Positions 24,841-33,711 of a DNA stretch of 64,000 nucleotides are shown piece by piece. The translations under genes were made by a program, and so were the position numbers. This DNA comes from Armatimonadetes bacterium UBA5352 (GTDB lineage: Bacteria > Armatimonadota > Zipacnadia > Zipacnadales > UBA5352): positions 73,233 to 137,232 of the forward strand of contig DHPY01000104.1 of assembly GCA_002411015.1 (NCBI GenBank), written 5' to 3'. The number at the start of each line of letters is the position of its first letter. The stretch's first letter is position 1. Below the pieces are notes generated by a model, which saw only the letters and a list, made by a program, of their open reading frames with translations, made no database searches and was not told where the DNA came from.

Positions 24841-25824
24841 TCATCCTCGCGCGAAGATGACGAGATCGAGGGGATCGCCGGCATCGCTGGTGACTGCGCG
24901 GCTAATCGTGGCCTCCTCGGCGAAGCCTGCGGATTGCAGGGCCTCCGCCCGACCGTGCGATGCTGAGTCAGAGAACGCGAGCACACGCTGGTTGCCGGGG
25001 AGAGCCACCGCCTGCACGAGTGCGGGCGCCTGCTCGATGAAGCTCGGGTGCACGAAGGTATCCAGCACGAGCGGCGCTCCCGGGAACGCCCGCCAGGGCG
25101 CGAGCAGCGCGTAGCCGACCACGGCGCCGTCCTCAGCTGAGAGCAGCCGAAAGTCGCTGATGCGGCCCTCGACGAGGCCGCGCCGCACGTTCAGGTACTG
25201 GCCCTCGAAGCCGCCGAAGCCGTGCTGGTTGAGGTAGACGCTCCGGATGTGCCAGCCCTCCTGCACCTCGGCCAGCGCCTCCAGCGTAGCCCAGTCGCCC
25301 CAGTGGGTCTCGCGCACCATCACCGGCCGGGGCGCGAACTGCTTTGCCGCGAAGTCCTCCTCCAGCACCCACGCCATCGTGCCGGTGTTGCGGTAGCCGA
25401 CGAAGCCCCATTCCTCGTAGATGTGGTATGGCGGGCTGTCGTAGCCGGTGTGCAGGAAGAGCGCGCGCCCGTTGCGGGCGCGGAAGTCGTCGGTGACCGC
25501 CTCCATGAGCCGGGAGCAGATGCCCTTGCGGCGCTGCTCAGGCGGGGTGAAGACATGCCCGAGGATGCCGATCGGCGCGTCCATCGACTCGATGGTCATG
25601 ATATTGCCGACGATGACGCCGTCCACGAGGCCCTCGTAGTAGTACTGCAGCGCGCCGGGCATGCCCTCGCGGAAGGCGATCTCCATCTGCCACTGCCACG
25701 GCTCGCCCTTGTGCCCGAGGAACGGGAGGATGCGATCACGCCACTCAGGCTCAGGAGGCACTACGCGCACGATCTCCATCTGCTCGCCGGACTTCAGTTG
25801 CACACTGCCGAGTGTGTCAACCAT
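24841..25824 (-). CDS. GNAT family N-acetyltransferase
   Basis: A 327-residue protein with a GNAT fold in its N-terminal half. The acetyl-CoA loop is visible as PPEQRRKGICSRLM near residues 91-104 (the Q/R-x-x-G-x-G/A type), followed by IYEEWGFVGYRNTG typical of the last helix and strand. The C-terminal 150 residues may be a second, degenerate GNAT domain. The acceptor substrate is unknown. The ATG at 25824 has AGTGAGG nine bases upstream. It is divergently placed from the GH95-type gene across 168 bases and heads the minus-strand operon that ends with the Gfo/Idh gene. Confidence 0.8.
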   Translation of the reverse strand: MVDTLGSVQLKSGEQMEIVRVVPPEPEWRDRILPFLGHKGEPWQWQMEIAFREGMPGALQYYYEGLVDGVIVGNIMTIESMDAPIGILGHVFTPPEQRRKGICSRLMEAVTDDFRARNGRALFLHTGYDSPPYHIYEEWGFVGYRNTGTMAWVLEEDFAAKQFAPRPVMVRETHWGDWATLEALAEVQEGWHIRSVYLNQHGFGGFEGQYLNVRRGLVEGRISDFRLLSAEDGAVVGYALLAPWRAFPGAPLVLDTFVHPSFIEQAPALVQAVALPGNQRVLAFSDSASHGRAEALQSAGFAEEATISRAVTSDAGDPLDLVIFARG

Positions 25825-25992
25825 GGACCATCGCCTCACTTGACGGCCACTTCAGACGTTGCGGTCGGCGCATCTTCGCCGCGCGGGAAGAGCTTCCCTC
25901 CGCAGCGCATGAAGGCGAGGCTTTCGGAGGGCCTCGCGCGGGTGCGGCGAATACTCCTCCCTGCCACCCAAGCAGCGGCGGAGGTGATCCGG

Positions 25993-28311
25993 ATGCACCT
26001 GTCTGATAAGCAGCTTGCGCGGCTCCTCGAGCAGCATGACATGTTCTGGAACGCTGCTCCCGAGGAGTGGCTGAACGGCATCCCGCTGGCCAACGGCGAA
26101 GTCGGCGCGATGGTCTGGGGCGATGGGGAGCCGCTGAAGATCACGCTGGACCGCTACGACTGCTGGGAGCTGCGCGAGCAACAGCCCGATCCGGAGATCT
26201 ACACCTACCAGAACCTCCGCCGGCTCGTGGAAGCGGGTGCCGAGCAGACTGCGAAGTCTGACATGGTGGATCGCTGGCGCGTGCCGGAGAAGCCACACCC
26301 GACGCGCCTGCCGATGCCGCGCGTTGAAATGACGGTGCCGGGCGCTGAGGCATTCCGGGGGCGGCTTGAACTGATGAAGGCCTGCGCGCGCGGCTCCATC
26401 GAGTGTAAGAAGGGCCGGCTTGGCTGGCGCGCGTTCATGCCCGATGGCGAGCCGCTGCTGCTGATGGAGCTTGAGACCACAGACGGCCTCCCGCTGCCGA
26501 AGGTCAGGGTCTCGCTCGACCACCTCACCGACGAGGCGAAGGAGACGCTCGAGGCGTGGGGCTATCAGCAGCCTGAGACTGGCACCGCCGATCACGGCTC
26601 GCACTGGCTGCGGCTGAGGTTCCCCGCGGGCGGCGAGTATGCGGTGGCATGGCGGCTGCAGAAGACCGAGAGCGGTGGACTGCTGGCGGTGGCGATTGTA
26701 AGCCATCACCACTCGAAGCGGCCGCTGCAGGAGGCACTGAGGCTGGTGCACGAGCCGGACGTGGCGGCGCTGCGCGTGAAGCATGAGCAGTGGTGGCGTG
26801 AGTGGTGGCGCGCGTCGTGGCTGACGATCCCGGACGCATTCCTCGAGAACCTGTGGTACGTCGAGATGTACAAGCTGGGCTGCTCCAGCAGGCCGGGCGG
26901 GCTGCCAATCACGCTGCAGGGGCTCTGGACGGCCGATGGCGTGATGCCGCCGTGGTCGGGCGACTACCACCTCGACATGAACGTGCAGGAGAGCTACTGG
27001 CCCGTCTACGAGAGCAACCACCTCGACGCGGGCCTGCCGCTGTACGAGATCTTCACGAAGTGCCTCCCGCGCTGGCGGAAGGATTGCGAGGAGTTCTTCG
27101 GGTTCGAGGGCATATGGTCGGGCTGCGCGATCGGGCCAACCGGCGCGCGCATCCATGGCTACCACGGCGTCGAGTACTGGCCGGGCAACGCGGCATGGCT
27201 TGCACATCACTACTGGCTCCACTGGCTCTACTCGGGCGACCGGGAGTTCCTGCGCGAGCAGGCGCTGCCGATCATGCGCGGCGCGATGGAGACCTATATG
27301 AACCTGCTGGAGCCCGACGAAGCAGGCACGCTGCATCTGCCCCTCGGCTACGCGCCCGAGTGGGGTGAGGGTAGCGTGAAGCGCTACGGCCCCGATCCGT
27401 CGAGCGACATCGCGCTGATCCGCTGGCTCGGCGAGAGCCTGCTGGAGGCGACCGCGCTGCTCGACCTCGACGACCCGGGGCGCCTGCGCTGGAACAAGAC
27501 GCTGCATAAGCTCCCGGACTACCCGCATGATGGCAGCGGCATCATGGTCACCGCCTGCGATGCGCTCTACGAGTCGCACCGGCACCACTCGCACCTGATG
27601 GCGATCCACCCGCTTGGGACGCTGAACCGGGAGGACCCCGAGCAGAACGCGCTCATCCAGCGCTCGGTCACCCACTGGAACATGATGGGTACCGGAAGGT
27701 GGACCGGCTGGTCGTTCCCGTGGGCGTCGCTCATCGCGTCGCGGGCCGGACACGGGAACATGGCCGACGACATGCTCCAGCGCTACCGCGCGTTCCTGAT
27801 GCCCAACAGCCTGCACGTGAACGGGGACTACCGCTACTTCGGGCACTCATTCTTCCACTATCAGCCGATGACGCTGGAGGGCGGCTTCGCGGCCGCCTCG
27901 GCGATCATGGAGATGCTTATGCAGAGCTGGGGGGGCACGATCCGGCTCTTCCCGACCGTTCCGGACGCCTGGAGCGACGCGTTCTTCGAGGACCTGCGGG
28001 CCGAGGGCGGCTTCCTCGTGAGCGCACAGATGCTCGGCGGCGGCGTCACCTACGCGCGGATCGTCAGCACGGTGGGCGGCGCCTGCACGCTGCGCAACCC
28101 GTGGCCGGGGCAGCAGGTGGACATCTGCGGCCCGGATGGCGAACTGACGCTCTCCGGCGATGACCTGCAGTGGGAGACGGAGGCGAGCACGGAATACCTC
28201 GTCTTCCCGGTCGGGGCGCACCTCGATGAGGGTGAGCTCTGCCCCGCTCCGCCGACGCGGCCGGACTGGCAATCGAACTGGTTCGGCCTGCAGGCGCCGC
28301 CGCGGTTCTGA
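25993..28311 (+). CDS. Glycoside hydrolase family 95-type alpha-L-fucosidase-like protein
   Basis: A 772-residue protein matching GH95 throughout. The opening W-x-x-GIPLANGEVGAMVWG corresponds to the family's GNGRLGAMV motif. QGLW at 309-312 followed by PPWSGDYHLDMNVQESYWP matches the conserved catalytic-barrel region, and HRHHSH lies at 529-534. Glu 456 in PEWGEG is a candidate general acid. GH95 enzymes are inverting alpha-1,2-fucosidases or alpha-galactosidases built on an (alpha/alpha)6 barrel. The lack of a signal peptide suggests action inside the cell. The ATG at 25993 follows GGAGGTGAT at ideal spacing, ruling out the much longer in-frame extension. Confidence 0.88.
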   Translation: MHLSDKQLARLLEQHDMFWNAAPEEWLNGIPLANGEVGAMVWGDGEPLKITLDRYDCWELREQQPDPEIYTYQNLRRLVEAGAEQTAKSDMVDRWRVPEKPHPTRLPMPRVEMTVPGAEAFRGRLELMKACARGSIECKKGRLGWRAFMPDGEPLLLMELETTDGLPLPKVRVSLDHLTDEAKETLEAWGYQQPETGTADHGSHWLRLRFPAGGEYAVAWRLQKTESGGLLAVAIVSHHHSKRPLQEALRLVHEPDVAALRVKHEQWWREWWRASWLTIPDAFLENLWYVEMYKLGCSSRPGGLPITLQGLWTADGVMPPWSGDYHLDMNVQESYWPVYESNHLDAGLPLYEIFTKCLPRWRKDCEEFFGFEGIWSGCAIGPTGARIHGYHGVEYWPGNAAWLAHHYWLHWLYSGDREFLREQALPIMRGAMETYMNLLEPDEAGTLHLPLGYAPEWGEGSVKRYGPDPSSDIALIRWLGESLLEATALLDLDDPGRLRWNKTLHKLPDYPHDGSGIMVTACDALYESHRHHSHLMAIHPLGTLNREDPEQNALIQRSVTHWNMMGTGRWTGWSFPWASLIASRAGHGNMADDMLQRYRAFLMPNSLHVNGDYRYFGHSFFHYQPMTLEGGFAAASAIMEMLMQSWGGTIRLFPTVPDAWSDAFFEDLRAEGGFLVSAQMLGGGVTYARIVSTVGGACTLRNPWPGQQVDICGPDGELTLSGDDLQWETEASTEYLVFPVGAHLDEGELCPAPPTRPDWQSNWFGLQAPPRF

Positions 28312-28401
28312 GCCTCGCGCAGGAGCAGGCGGTCGTTGGCGGGAATACGCGTACTACTGAAGCGCTGCCTGGGCGCTTATGTCTGGCCAGAGAGTGAGCC
28401 G

Positions 28402-29688
28402 ATGGATCTCAATCAGGTGCTGAGTGAACTGCAGATCGAGGGCGCGCGTGAGGCGCTGCAGGATGGCTGGGAGGAGTCGCAGGCTCATGCGCAGGAGGGC
28501 GTTCCGGAGTTCCTGGCGCAGGAAGCGGTTCGCGCCGGGATCGCCGCCGCGCATATCCCCGAGCAATGGCATGGTGCGCTGCTGAGAGCGGCTGAGCGTG
28601 TGCGCGAGAGTGAGGCCGCGAGCGCGCTGGCGTGGCACGCGCGCTACTGGCTGCACGAGGCGCAGTTCAGCGCGCCGCGTGTGCGGCTGTGGCCGAATCT
28701 GGGCGAGTCCGCGCTCGGGCACGAGGGCGCCCTGCTGTGGCTGATCGCGCTCATCTCCGGCTACGAGCGGATGCAGGAGATCCATCGTCAGCACGATGTG
28801 CCGGAGGAAGTCGTGCGGGACACGCTCCTGCAGATCGATCTCTATCTGCGCGACACCACGCGCGAGCAGGGCTACCCCGAGGTGCCGCCGCGGCTGATCG
28901 CGTGGCTGATGAACCACTACACGGGTGTCATCTACCGCCTGGCGCGGCTTCAGTTCCAGTTCGGCACGAGCCACTACCGTATCCGCGTCTACCGGCATCG
29001 GAAGACCGGGCGGGTCAGCGCCATCTCCGAGGCCGGGGTGCGTTTCCGGGATGATGGGCAGATCCTGCGGACGAGTGACGACGCCACCGATTCGTGGGAG
29101 GCACAACTGACGGTAACCGAGGAGATCCTGCGCGGCACGCCCATCTCGCCTGAGGGCCATGCCCTCCGTGACCAGGTTGAGCTTCAGCTCACTGAGTGGG
29201 AGCAGGAGCTTGTGCCGGGCGACCCGGTGCTGCACATACACATCCCGGGCGGCGAGCCGATGGACTTCGACGCGTGCGGCGAGGCGTTCAGGCGGGCGCT
29301 CGCGTTCTTCCCGCGGCACTTCCCGAACTACCGCTCCAATGCGTTCATGTGCGGCTCGTGGGTGCTCAACACCGCCCTCCAGGAGATCGCGCCGGCGACT
29401 TCGAACATGGTGCGCTTCCAGCGCGAGGTCTACCTCTTCCCTATCGGCCTCGGCGAGGACTCGCTGCCATCGGGCCTGTTCGGAGGGCTGCTGCGCGACA
29501 TGCCGGAGGACCTCTCGCAGGCCCCGCGCGGGACCTCGCTGCAGCGGGCATACCTCGACGCGATGGAAAGCGGAGGCCTCGTCACGGGAGGCGGCGGCTG
29601 TTTCCTGCTGCCGGAGGACGTGAACCGGGGAGCGCAGGCGTACCTTGACCGGCGGCGGCAGCCCGTACCAGGGAGTTCCGCGGACTAG
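28402..29688 (+). CDS. Acyltransferase with NAT_N and GNAT-like C-terminal domains
   Basis: A 428-residue protein whose layout matches the paired NAT_N/GNAT_C (DUF5596-type) acyltransferases: a helical N-terminal half to about residue 180, then a GNAT-like half. The C-terminal hallmark is HIPGGEPMDFDACGEAF followed by CGSWVLNTALQEIAPATSNMV, where a Cys-x-Ser-Trp and a Ser-Asn pair are conserved. The natural acceptor is not known. The ATG at 28402 is preferred to an in-frame TTG at 28336. The gene lies between the GH95-type gene and purN in the same direction, but I see no functional link. Confidence 0.7.
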   Translation: MDLNQVLSELQIEGAREALQDGWEESQAHAQEGVPEFLAQEAVRAGIAAAHIPEQWHGALLRAAERVRESEAASALAWHARYWLHEAQFSAPRVRLWPNLGESALGHEGALLWLIALISGYERMQEIHRQHDVPEEVVRDTLLQIDLYLRDTTREQGYPEVPPRLIAWLMNHYTGVIYRLARLQFQFGTSHYRIRVYRHRKTGRVSAISEAGVRFRDDGQILRTSDDATDSWEAQLTVTEEILRGTPISPEGHALRDQVELQLTEWEQELVPGDPVLHIHIPGGEPMDFDACGEAFRRALAFFPRHFPNYRSNAFMCGSWVLNTALQEIAPATSNMVRFQREVYLFPIGLGEDSLPSGLFGGLLRDMPEDLSQAPRGTSLQRAYLDAMESGGLVTGGGGCFLLPEDVNRGAQAYLDRRRQPVPGSSAD

Positions 29689-29719
29689 CTAACCCTACGA
29701 ATCACCAGGAGTGGAGCCC

Positions 29720-30412
29720 ATGTCGCGTCAGATCACCCTCGGCGTCTTCGCGTCCGGGGGAGGCACGAACTTCCAGTCGATCATCGATGCCTGCGAGTCC
29801 GGGCGGATCAACGCCCGCGTGGGCGTGCTCATCAGCAACCGCGCGGACGCGGGTGCGCTCGAGCGCGCGCAGAAGCACGGCATCGCCGCCGAGGTCGTCC
29901 CGGTCGGCAAGGACCTCTCAGAGAGGTTCGAGGCCGCCGATCAGCGCCATGTGGAGGTCCTGCGCGCCGCCGGAGTGGACCTCGTCTGCCTCGCGGGCTA
30001 CATGCGCCGGATCGGCAGCGGTGTGCTGCGTGGCTGGCCGCATGCGGTCCTGAACATCCACCCGGCGATCCTGCCCTCCTTCAAGGGCGCACACGGGCAG
30101 CGCGACGCGGTGGAGTACGGCGTGCGGGTCTCAGGAGCCACAGTGCACTTCGCCGACGAGGAGTTCGACCGCGGGCCGATCATCATCCAGGCCGCGGTGC
30201 CGGTCATCCCGGGTGACACCGAGGAGACGCTCGGTGCGCGGATCCTCCAGCAGGAGCACCGGATCTACCCACAGGCGATCCAGTGGTTCGCGGAGGGGCG
30301 GCTAAGGGTCGAGGGGCGGAGCGTGCTGCTGGACCCGCCATCGAGCGGCAGCTACGACAGGCATGGCGCGGGCATCATCATCAGCCCGCCGCTGGAGATC
30401 GAGCGGGCGTAG
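29720..30412 (+). CDS. purN: Phosphoribosylglycinamide formyltransferase
   Basis: A 230-residue folate-dependent GAR transformylase, which formylates glycinamide ribonucleotide in the third step of purine synthesis. The opening LGVFASGGGTNFQSII gives the ribonucleotide phosphate loop. The catalytic triad corresponds to Asn 112 and His 114 in LNIHPAILPSFKG and Asp 150 in EFDRGPIII. A C-terminal extension of about 30 residues ending GAGIIISPPLEIERA is not usual in the E. coli enzyme. AGGAG lies nine bases before the ATG. It is convergent with the MFS gene, with only nine bases between the stops. Confidence 0.95.
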   Translation: MSRQITLGVFASGGGTNFQSIIDACESGRINARVGVLISNRADAGALERAQKHGIAAEVVPVGKDLSERFEAADQRHVEVLRAAGVDLVCLAGYMRRIGSGVLRGWPHAVLNIHPAILPSFKGAHGQRDAVEYGVRVSGATVHFADEEFDRGPIIIQAAVPVIPGDTEETLGARILQQEHRIYPQAIQWFAEGRLRVEGRSVLLDPPSSGSYDRHGAGIIISPPLEIERA

Positions 30413-30421
30413 TGCGGAGAC

Positions 30422-31708
30422 TCACACGTACTCGGCATGGCCGCCGCGCACGTTCCACAGCAGCGCGACCATGACCGCCGCCAGCGCCGCTCCGCCCGCC
30501 CAAAGGCCCACCACCGATGACCAGCCCATGCTCTCGGCAAGCTGCCCGGTGAGGGCTACGCTGATCGCCGCGCCGACGGAGCCCCAGAAGTCGATGAAGC
30601 CGCCCGCGCTGGCGGCAGCTTTGCGAGTTGCCACGTCCATCGCCATCGTGTGGCAGATCATCATGTCCGGCCCATAGGTACATGCGCCCACGACCGCGAG
30701 GTAGAGCAGCAGCAGCCCGGTAGACTGCACCGGCACGAGCGGGAAGATGGCGCTCAGCACCGCGAGCAGCGCCAGCATCGGCACGACCACCGGCGCGCGC
30801 CGCCCGCCGAGGGTGGTGTCGGTCCACCAGCCCGCCACGAAGTTCCCCACTATCCCGCCCGCCCAGATGATGGCCGTGATCGCAGCCGCGCGTGAGATGC
30901 TCGCGCCCTGATCGGTGAGGTAGGTGACCGCCCAGATGCCGAAGCCATGGCGCGTAATCGTCAGGCCAAAGAACGCCACCGCCAGCGCCCAGATCCGCCG
31001 ATTGCCGACGGTCATCCTGATGATGTAGCGCCAGCCGTTGAAGCCGTTGCCGGTCTCGGCCGCCTGGCCGGTATGCTGCTCCTCGGCCGAGGGCAGGCCC
31101 ACATCCTCCGGGGCCTCGCGCAGACGCAGGAAGGTGTGCAGCGCGGAGATCGTGAGGACGCCCGCGGGCACGATGAACGCCCAGCGCCAGCCGTAGTGCT
31201 CCCCGAGCCAGCCCGCGAGCACCATCACGAGCAGCGATCCAAGCGGGTAGTCGGCGCCGCGGATCGCCGAGACGCGCCCACGCTGAGCGGGCGGGAACCA
31301 GTTGGCGATGGTCTTCGCGGTGGACGGGAAGCCGCTCGCCTGGAAGAAGCCGTTGAGGCCCCAGATCACGATCATCGGCGCCATCGGGCGCGAGAACGCG
31401 AACGCAACGTTCAGCGCTGCCGAGCCGAGCATCCCGCCGAGAAGCATCCAGCGCACGCCGTGGCGGTCGCTCAGCGCGCCAAAGAGAAGCTGGCCGAGCG
31501 CGTAGCCGATGAAGAGCGCCATGGTCACCTGGCCAAGGTCGCTCTTCGTGAGGCCGAGGTCGCGCTGCATGGCCGGAAGCGCCGCCGCGATGTTCTGCCG
31601 GCAGAAGTAGTAGGTGGCGTAGGTGGCGAAGACCGTGGCTACCGTGCGAGCCTGCCAGCGGCGCAGGTCGCGTGCGACGTCCCTCGGTTCGGCAGCAGCA
31701 TCGTTCAC
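30422..31708 (-). CDS. MFS transporter, organophosphate antiporter-like
   Basis: A 428-residue, 12-helix major facilitator protein. TYATYYFCRQNIAAALPAM in the first helix and the GYALGQLLFGALSDRHGVRW loop between helices 2 and 3 resemble the GlpT/UhpT/PgtP organophosphate:phosphate antiporter group. That group imports sugar phosphates or glycerol 3-phosphate in exchange for phosphate. GTG at 31708 follows GGAGGT seven bases upstream, and is preferred to a longer in-frame ATG at 31741. The gene is divergent from the Gfo/Idh gene at 31868. Confidence 0.82.
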   Translation of the reverse strand: MNDAAAEPRDVARDLRRWQARTVATVFATYATYYFCRQNIAAALPAMQRDLGLTKSDLGQVTMALFIGYALGQLLFGALSDRHGVRWMLLGGMLGSAALNVAFAFSRPMAPMIVIWGLNGFFQASGFPSTAKTIANWFPPAQRGRVSAIRGADYPLGSLLVMVLAGWLGEHYGWRWAFIVPAGVLTISALHTFLRLREAPEDVGLPSAEEQHTGQAAETGNGFNGWRYIIRMTVGNRRIWALAVAFFGLTITRHGFGIWAVTYLTDQGASISRAAAITAIIWAGGIVGNFVAGWWTDTTLGGRRAPVVVPMLALLAVLSAIFPLVPVQSTGLLLLYLAVVGACTYGPDMMICHTMAMDVATRKAAASAGGFIDFWGSVGAAISVALTGQLAESMGWSSVVGLWAGGAALAAVMVALLWNVRGGHAEYV

Positions 31709-31867
31709 GGCGTGACCTCCAGCAGGTATCTCGCGCGACATGAGGAACGCTCACCCGCGGCGAAGTCGCGCGCAGGCGCGCTTGTTCGTATCACACAGAC
31801 CGGCGCGGGTCAAGCGCGGTACTCGCCGACGTCGCGCCATGATCCGCCAGCGCCATGGGAGGCCGAG

Positions 31868-32860
31868 ATGTCAGTGAACGTCGTCGTCGTCGGATACGGA
31901 AGCGCGTTCGGGATGGGCCACCACCATTCTGAGATGATCGGGAAGGCCATCGGGCTGGAGCTCACCGGGGTGTGCGAGTCTGATGCGGAACGCCGGGCGG
32001 CCGCCGCGGCCACCGAGGGAGTGCCGACGTACGCTTCGCTCCATGAGGTCTGCGCCGATGACAGCGTGGACATGGTCTCGCTGATCGTCCCGCACGATGT
32101 GCACGCGCCGCTGGCGATCCAGGCCATGGAAGCCGGAAAGCACGTACTGACCGAGAAGCCGATGTGCGTGACCACGGCCGAGGCGGACGCGATGATCGCG
32201 GCGTCGAAGGCCAATGGCGTCATGCTCACGGTCTACAACAACCGCCGCCTCGACCCGGACTTCGTGACAGTGAAGCGGCTGATAGATGAGGGTGCGGTCG
32301 GAGAGCCCTTCATGGTTGAGTGCGCGGTCGGCGGCGCGCGGCCGCTGCGCGGATGGCGCTGCTCTGAGGCGCACGGCGGCGGGATGATCCGCGACTGGGG
32401 CGCGCACGTGCTCGACCAGATGTGCCTGATCGCCGACAGCCCCGCGAAAAGCGTTTACGCGCAGTTCGAGCACCGCATGTGGACCGATCTCATGGACGTC
32501 CCGACGCATACCCAACTGATGATCGAGTTCGAGTCGGGCCTGCGCGCGGAGGCGACCTTCAGCAACAACATGTGGGCGCAGAAGCCGCGCTGGCTGGTGC
32601 TCGGTGAGGAGGGCGGGCTCTTCAAGCAGGCGGGTGGCGCGGGCAATGTAACGTGGCACCACGAAGTTGCAGGGCAGCATGCGGTTACTGAGGTGCCCTG
32701 CATCGAGCCCGACCGCGCGCAGCTCTACCAGAACGTGTCGGACCACCTGAACGAGGGCGCGGAACTGATGGTGAAGCCGGAGCAGACGCGGCGCTACGTG
32801 GCGATCTATGAGGCGGCGTATGAGTCCGCTGCCACCGGGCAGGCGGTGAAGCCGAAGTAG
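31868..32860 (+). CDS. Gfo/Idh/MocA family oxidoreductase
   Basis: A 330-residue sugar or polyol dehydrogenase of the Gfo/Idh/MocA family, with the nucleotide turn VVVGYGSAFGMG at residues 6-17 and EKP at 96-98. DWGAHVLDQM near residue 180 supplies the Asp and His of the active site. The ATG at 31868 follows GGGAGG at good spacing, so the long upstream in-frame extension is rejected. It is followed by a hairpin terminator at 32894-32929 and is probably transcribed alone, divergently from the MFS transporter gene. Confidence 0.88.
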   Translation: MSVNVVVVGYGSAFGMGHHHSEMIGKAIGLELTGVCESDAERRAAAAATEGVPTYASLHEVCADDSVDMVSLIVPHDVHAPLAIQAMEAGKHVLTEKPMCVTTAEADAMIAASKANGVMLTVYNNRRLDPDFVTVKRLIDEGAVGEPFMVECAVGGARPLRGWRCSEAHGGGMIRDWGAHVLDQMCLIADSPAKSVYAQFEHRMWTDLMDVPTHTQLMIEFESGLRAEATFSNNMWAQKPRWLVLGEEGGLFKQAGGAGNVTWHHEVAGQHAVTEVPCIEPDRAQLYQNVSDHLNEGAELMVKPEQTRRYVAIYEAAYESAATGQAVKPK

Positions 32861-32893
32861 GAGCTACAGAGGGCCTGGGGAGGTAGAGGTGAC

Positions 32894-32929
32894 CGGCCGG
32901 GGTCTGGCACAGAACGCTAACCCCGGCCG
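32894..32929 (+). terminator. Hairpin terminator after the Gfo/Idh gene
   Basis: CGGCCGGGGT at 32894-32903 pairs perfectly with ACCCCGGCCG at 32920-32929 across a 16-base loop, followed by a pyrimidine-rich CTTCTCGTCCT. The rest of 32930-33100 contains nothing I recognise beyond weak promoter-like hexamers at 33049 and 33070. Confidence 0.6.
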
Positions 32930-33117
32930 CTTCTCGTCCTCCCAAGAGCGCCCGCCCGACTCAGGTTTCGGGCTGAGACCCGAGGCATTTCGGGATTTCC
33001 CCCAGCAGGGAGTCCATCGCCACGATCTGAAATCTCCCCTCGCACGCATTGAACCGACCGTCATCTGGGTAGACTAAGGTTCGGAGCAAGGTCGGGAAAC
33101 GATTGGGGATGGGCGGC

Positions 33118-33354
33118 ATGAACTGGGATGCGTACGAAGACGTCGATGTCGTGGTGGCGAGAGAGATGGATGACGAAGGCGAGGATGAGCGCGAAGCGCC
33201 TCGACAGACGCGATTCCGACTTGAGCGGGCAGTCTGCCCTCGTTGCCGGATGTTGCTCTCTGTGGTAGAGACTCGTAAGGGCAGGTGCTCGACCTGCCAT
33301 GCAGAGCTGGAGCCGCGCACGGCAGAACGGCCATCGCGGCGGCTCGCCTGCTAG
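33118..33354 (+). CDS. Small zinc-ribbon protein of unknown function
   Basis: A 78-residue protein with an acidic N-terminal half (EDVDVVVAREMDDEGEDERE) and a C-terminal four-cysteine knuckle, AVCPRCRML then KGRCSTCHAEL (C-x2-C, 13-residue spacing, C-x2-C), typical of a rubredoxin-like zinc ribbon. The start could be ATG 33109 or 33118. Its position 360 bases upstream of nrdD, with a separate promoter in between, suggests independent expression. Zinc ribbons of this sort bind nucleic acid or protein partners; no specific role can be given. The composition and intact motif make it likely to be real. Confidence 0.6.
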   Translation: MNWDAYEDVDVVVAREMDDEGEDEREAPRQTRFRLERAVCPRCRMLLSVVETRKGRCSTCHAELEPRTAERPSRRLAC

Positions 33355-33455
33355 CGGATGCAGGCGGCGCTCTCCAGAAAGAGTGTCGCGAGGCACAGCT
33401 GACGCGGCGCGAAACGGCCCGCCAGGGCGCGGAATCAGGGATCTGCTCAGCGACC

Positions 33456-33484
33456 TTGACTCCCCCTGGCGGGCATTGTATAAA
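33456..33484 (+). promoter_or_regulatory. nrdD: Strong sigma70-type promoter for the nrdD operon
   Basis: TTGACT at 33456-33461 and TATAAA at 33479-33484 are separated by exactly 17 bases, the best promoter match in the window. Transcription would start near 33491. No palindromic NrdR box (ACACTATATAGTGT type) is visible around it. Confidence 0.8.
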
Positions 33485-33711
33485 TGAGTGCACCTTCGAT
33501 CACCTAATCCTCAACAGCCCTGCACCGCCTTGCTCGGGAACTCGAAGGACAGGCAGGAAGCGCGAGGGATGCGGCGAAGGGGAGCTTCCGAAGTCGCCGT
33601 CGCAGCACGACAGGTGGTCTGGTGGCGGCTGAAGCAACACGTTCAGAGCCTTCATCGCACTACAACTGATGCCCCCGCCGCATGCGGGGTGCCCGGGAGG
33701 CGAGCGCTCCG
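33485..33711 (+). promoter_or_regulatory. nrdD: Long leader of the nrdD operon
   Basis: The transcript from the promoter would carry about 220 untranslated bases. A hairpin near the start codon (CCCCGC at 33673-33678 with GCGGGG at 33684-33689) lies a few bases before the GGGAGG ribosome site at 33695-33700, and GGAAGC/GCTTCC arms occur near 33558-33593. No sequence match to the adenosylcobalamin riboswitch core or another known class was found by eye. The region 33355-33455 upstream of the promoter holds nothing recognisable. Confidence 0.45.

Noticed and set aside
25852..27846. A 664-codon minus-strand frame opposite the GH95-type gene
   Set aside because: The composition is that of an antisense shadow (Arg, Val, His, Gln), with no start site, and the plus strand has strong GH95 motifs.
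33485..33711. Adenosylcobalamin riboswitch in the nrdD leader
   Set aside because: I looked for the conserved B12-box and GCCACTG-type core and did not find them. A covariance-model scan would settle it.
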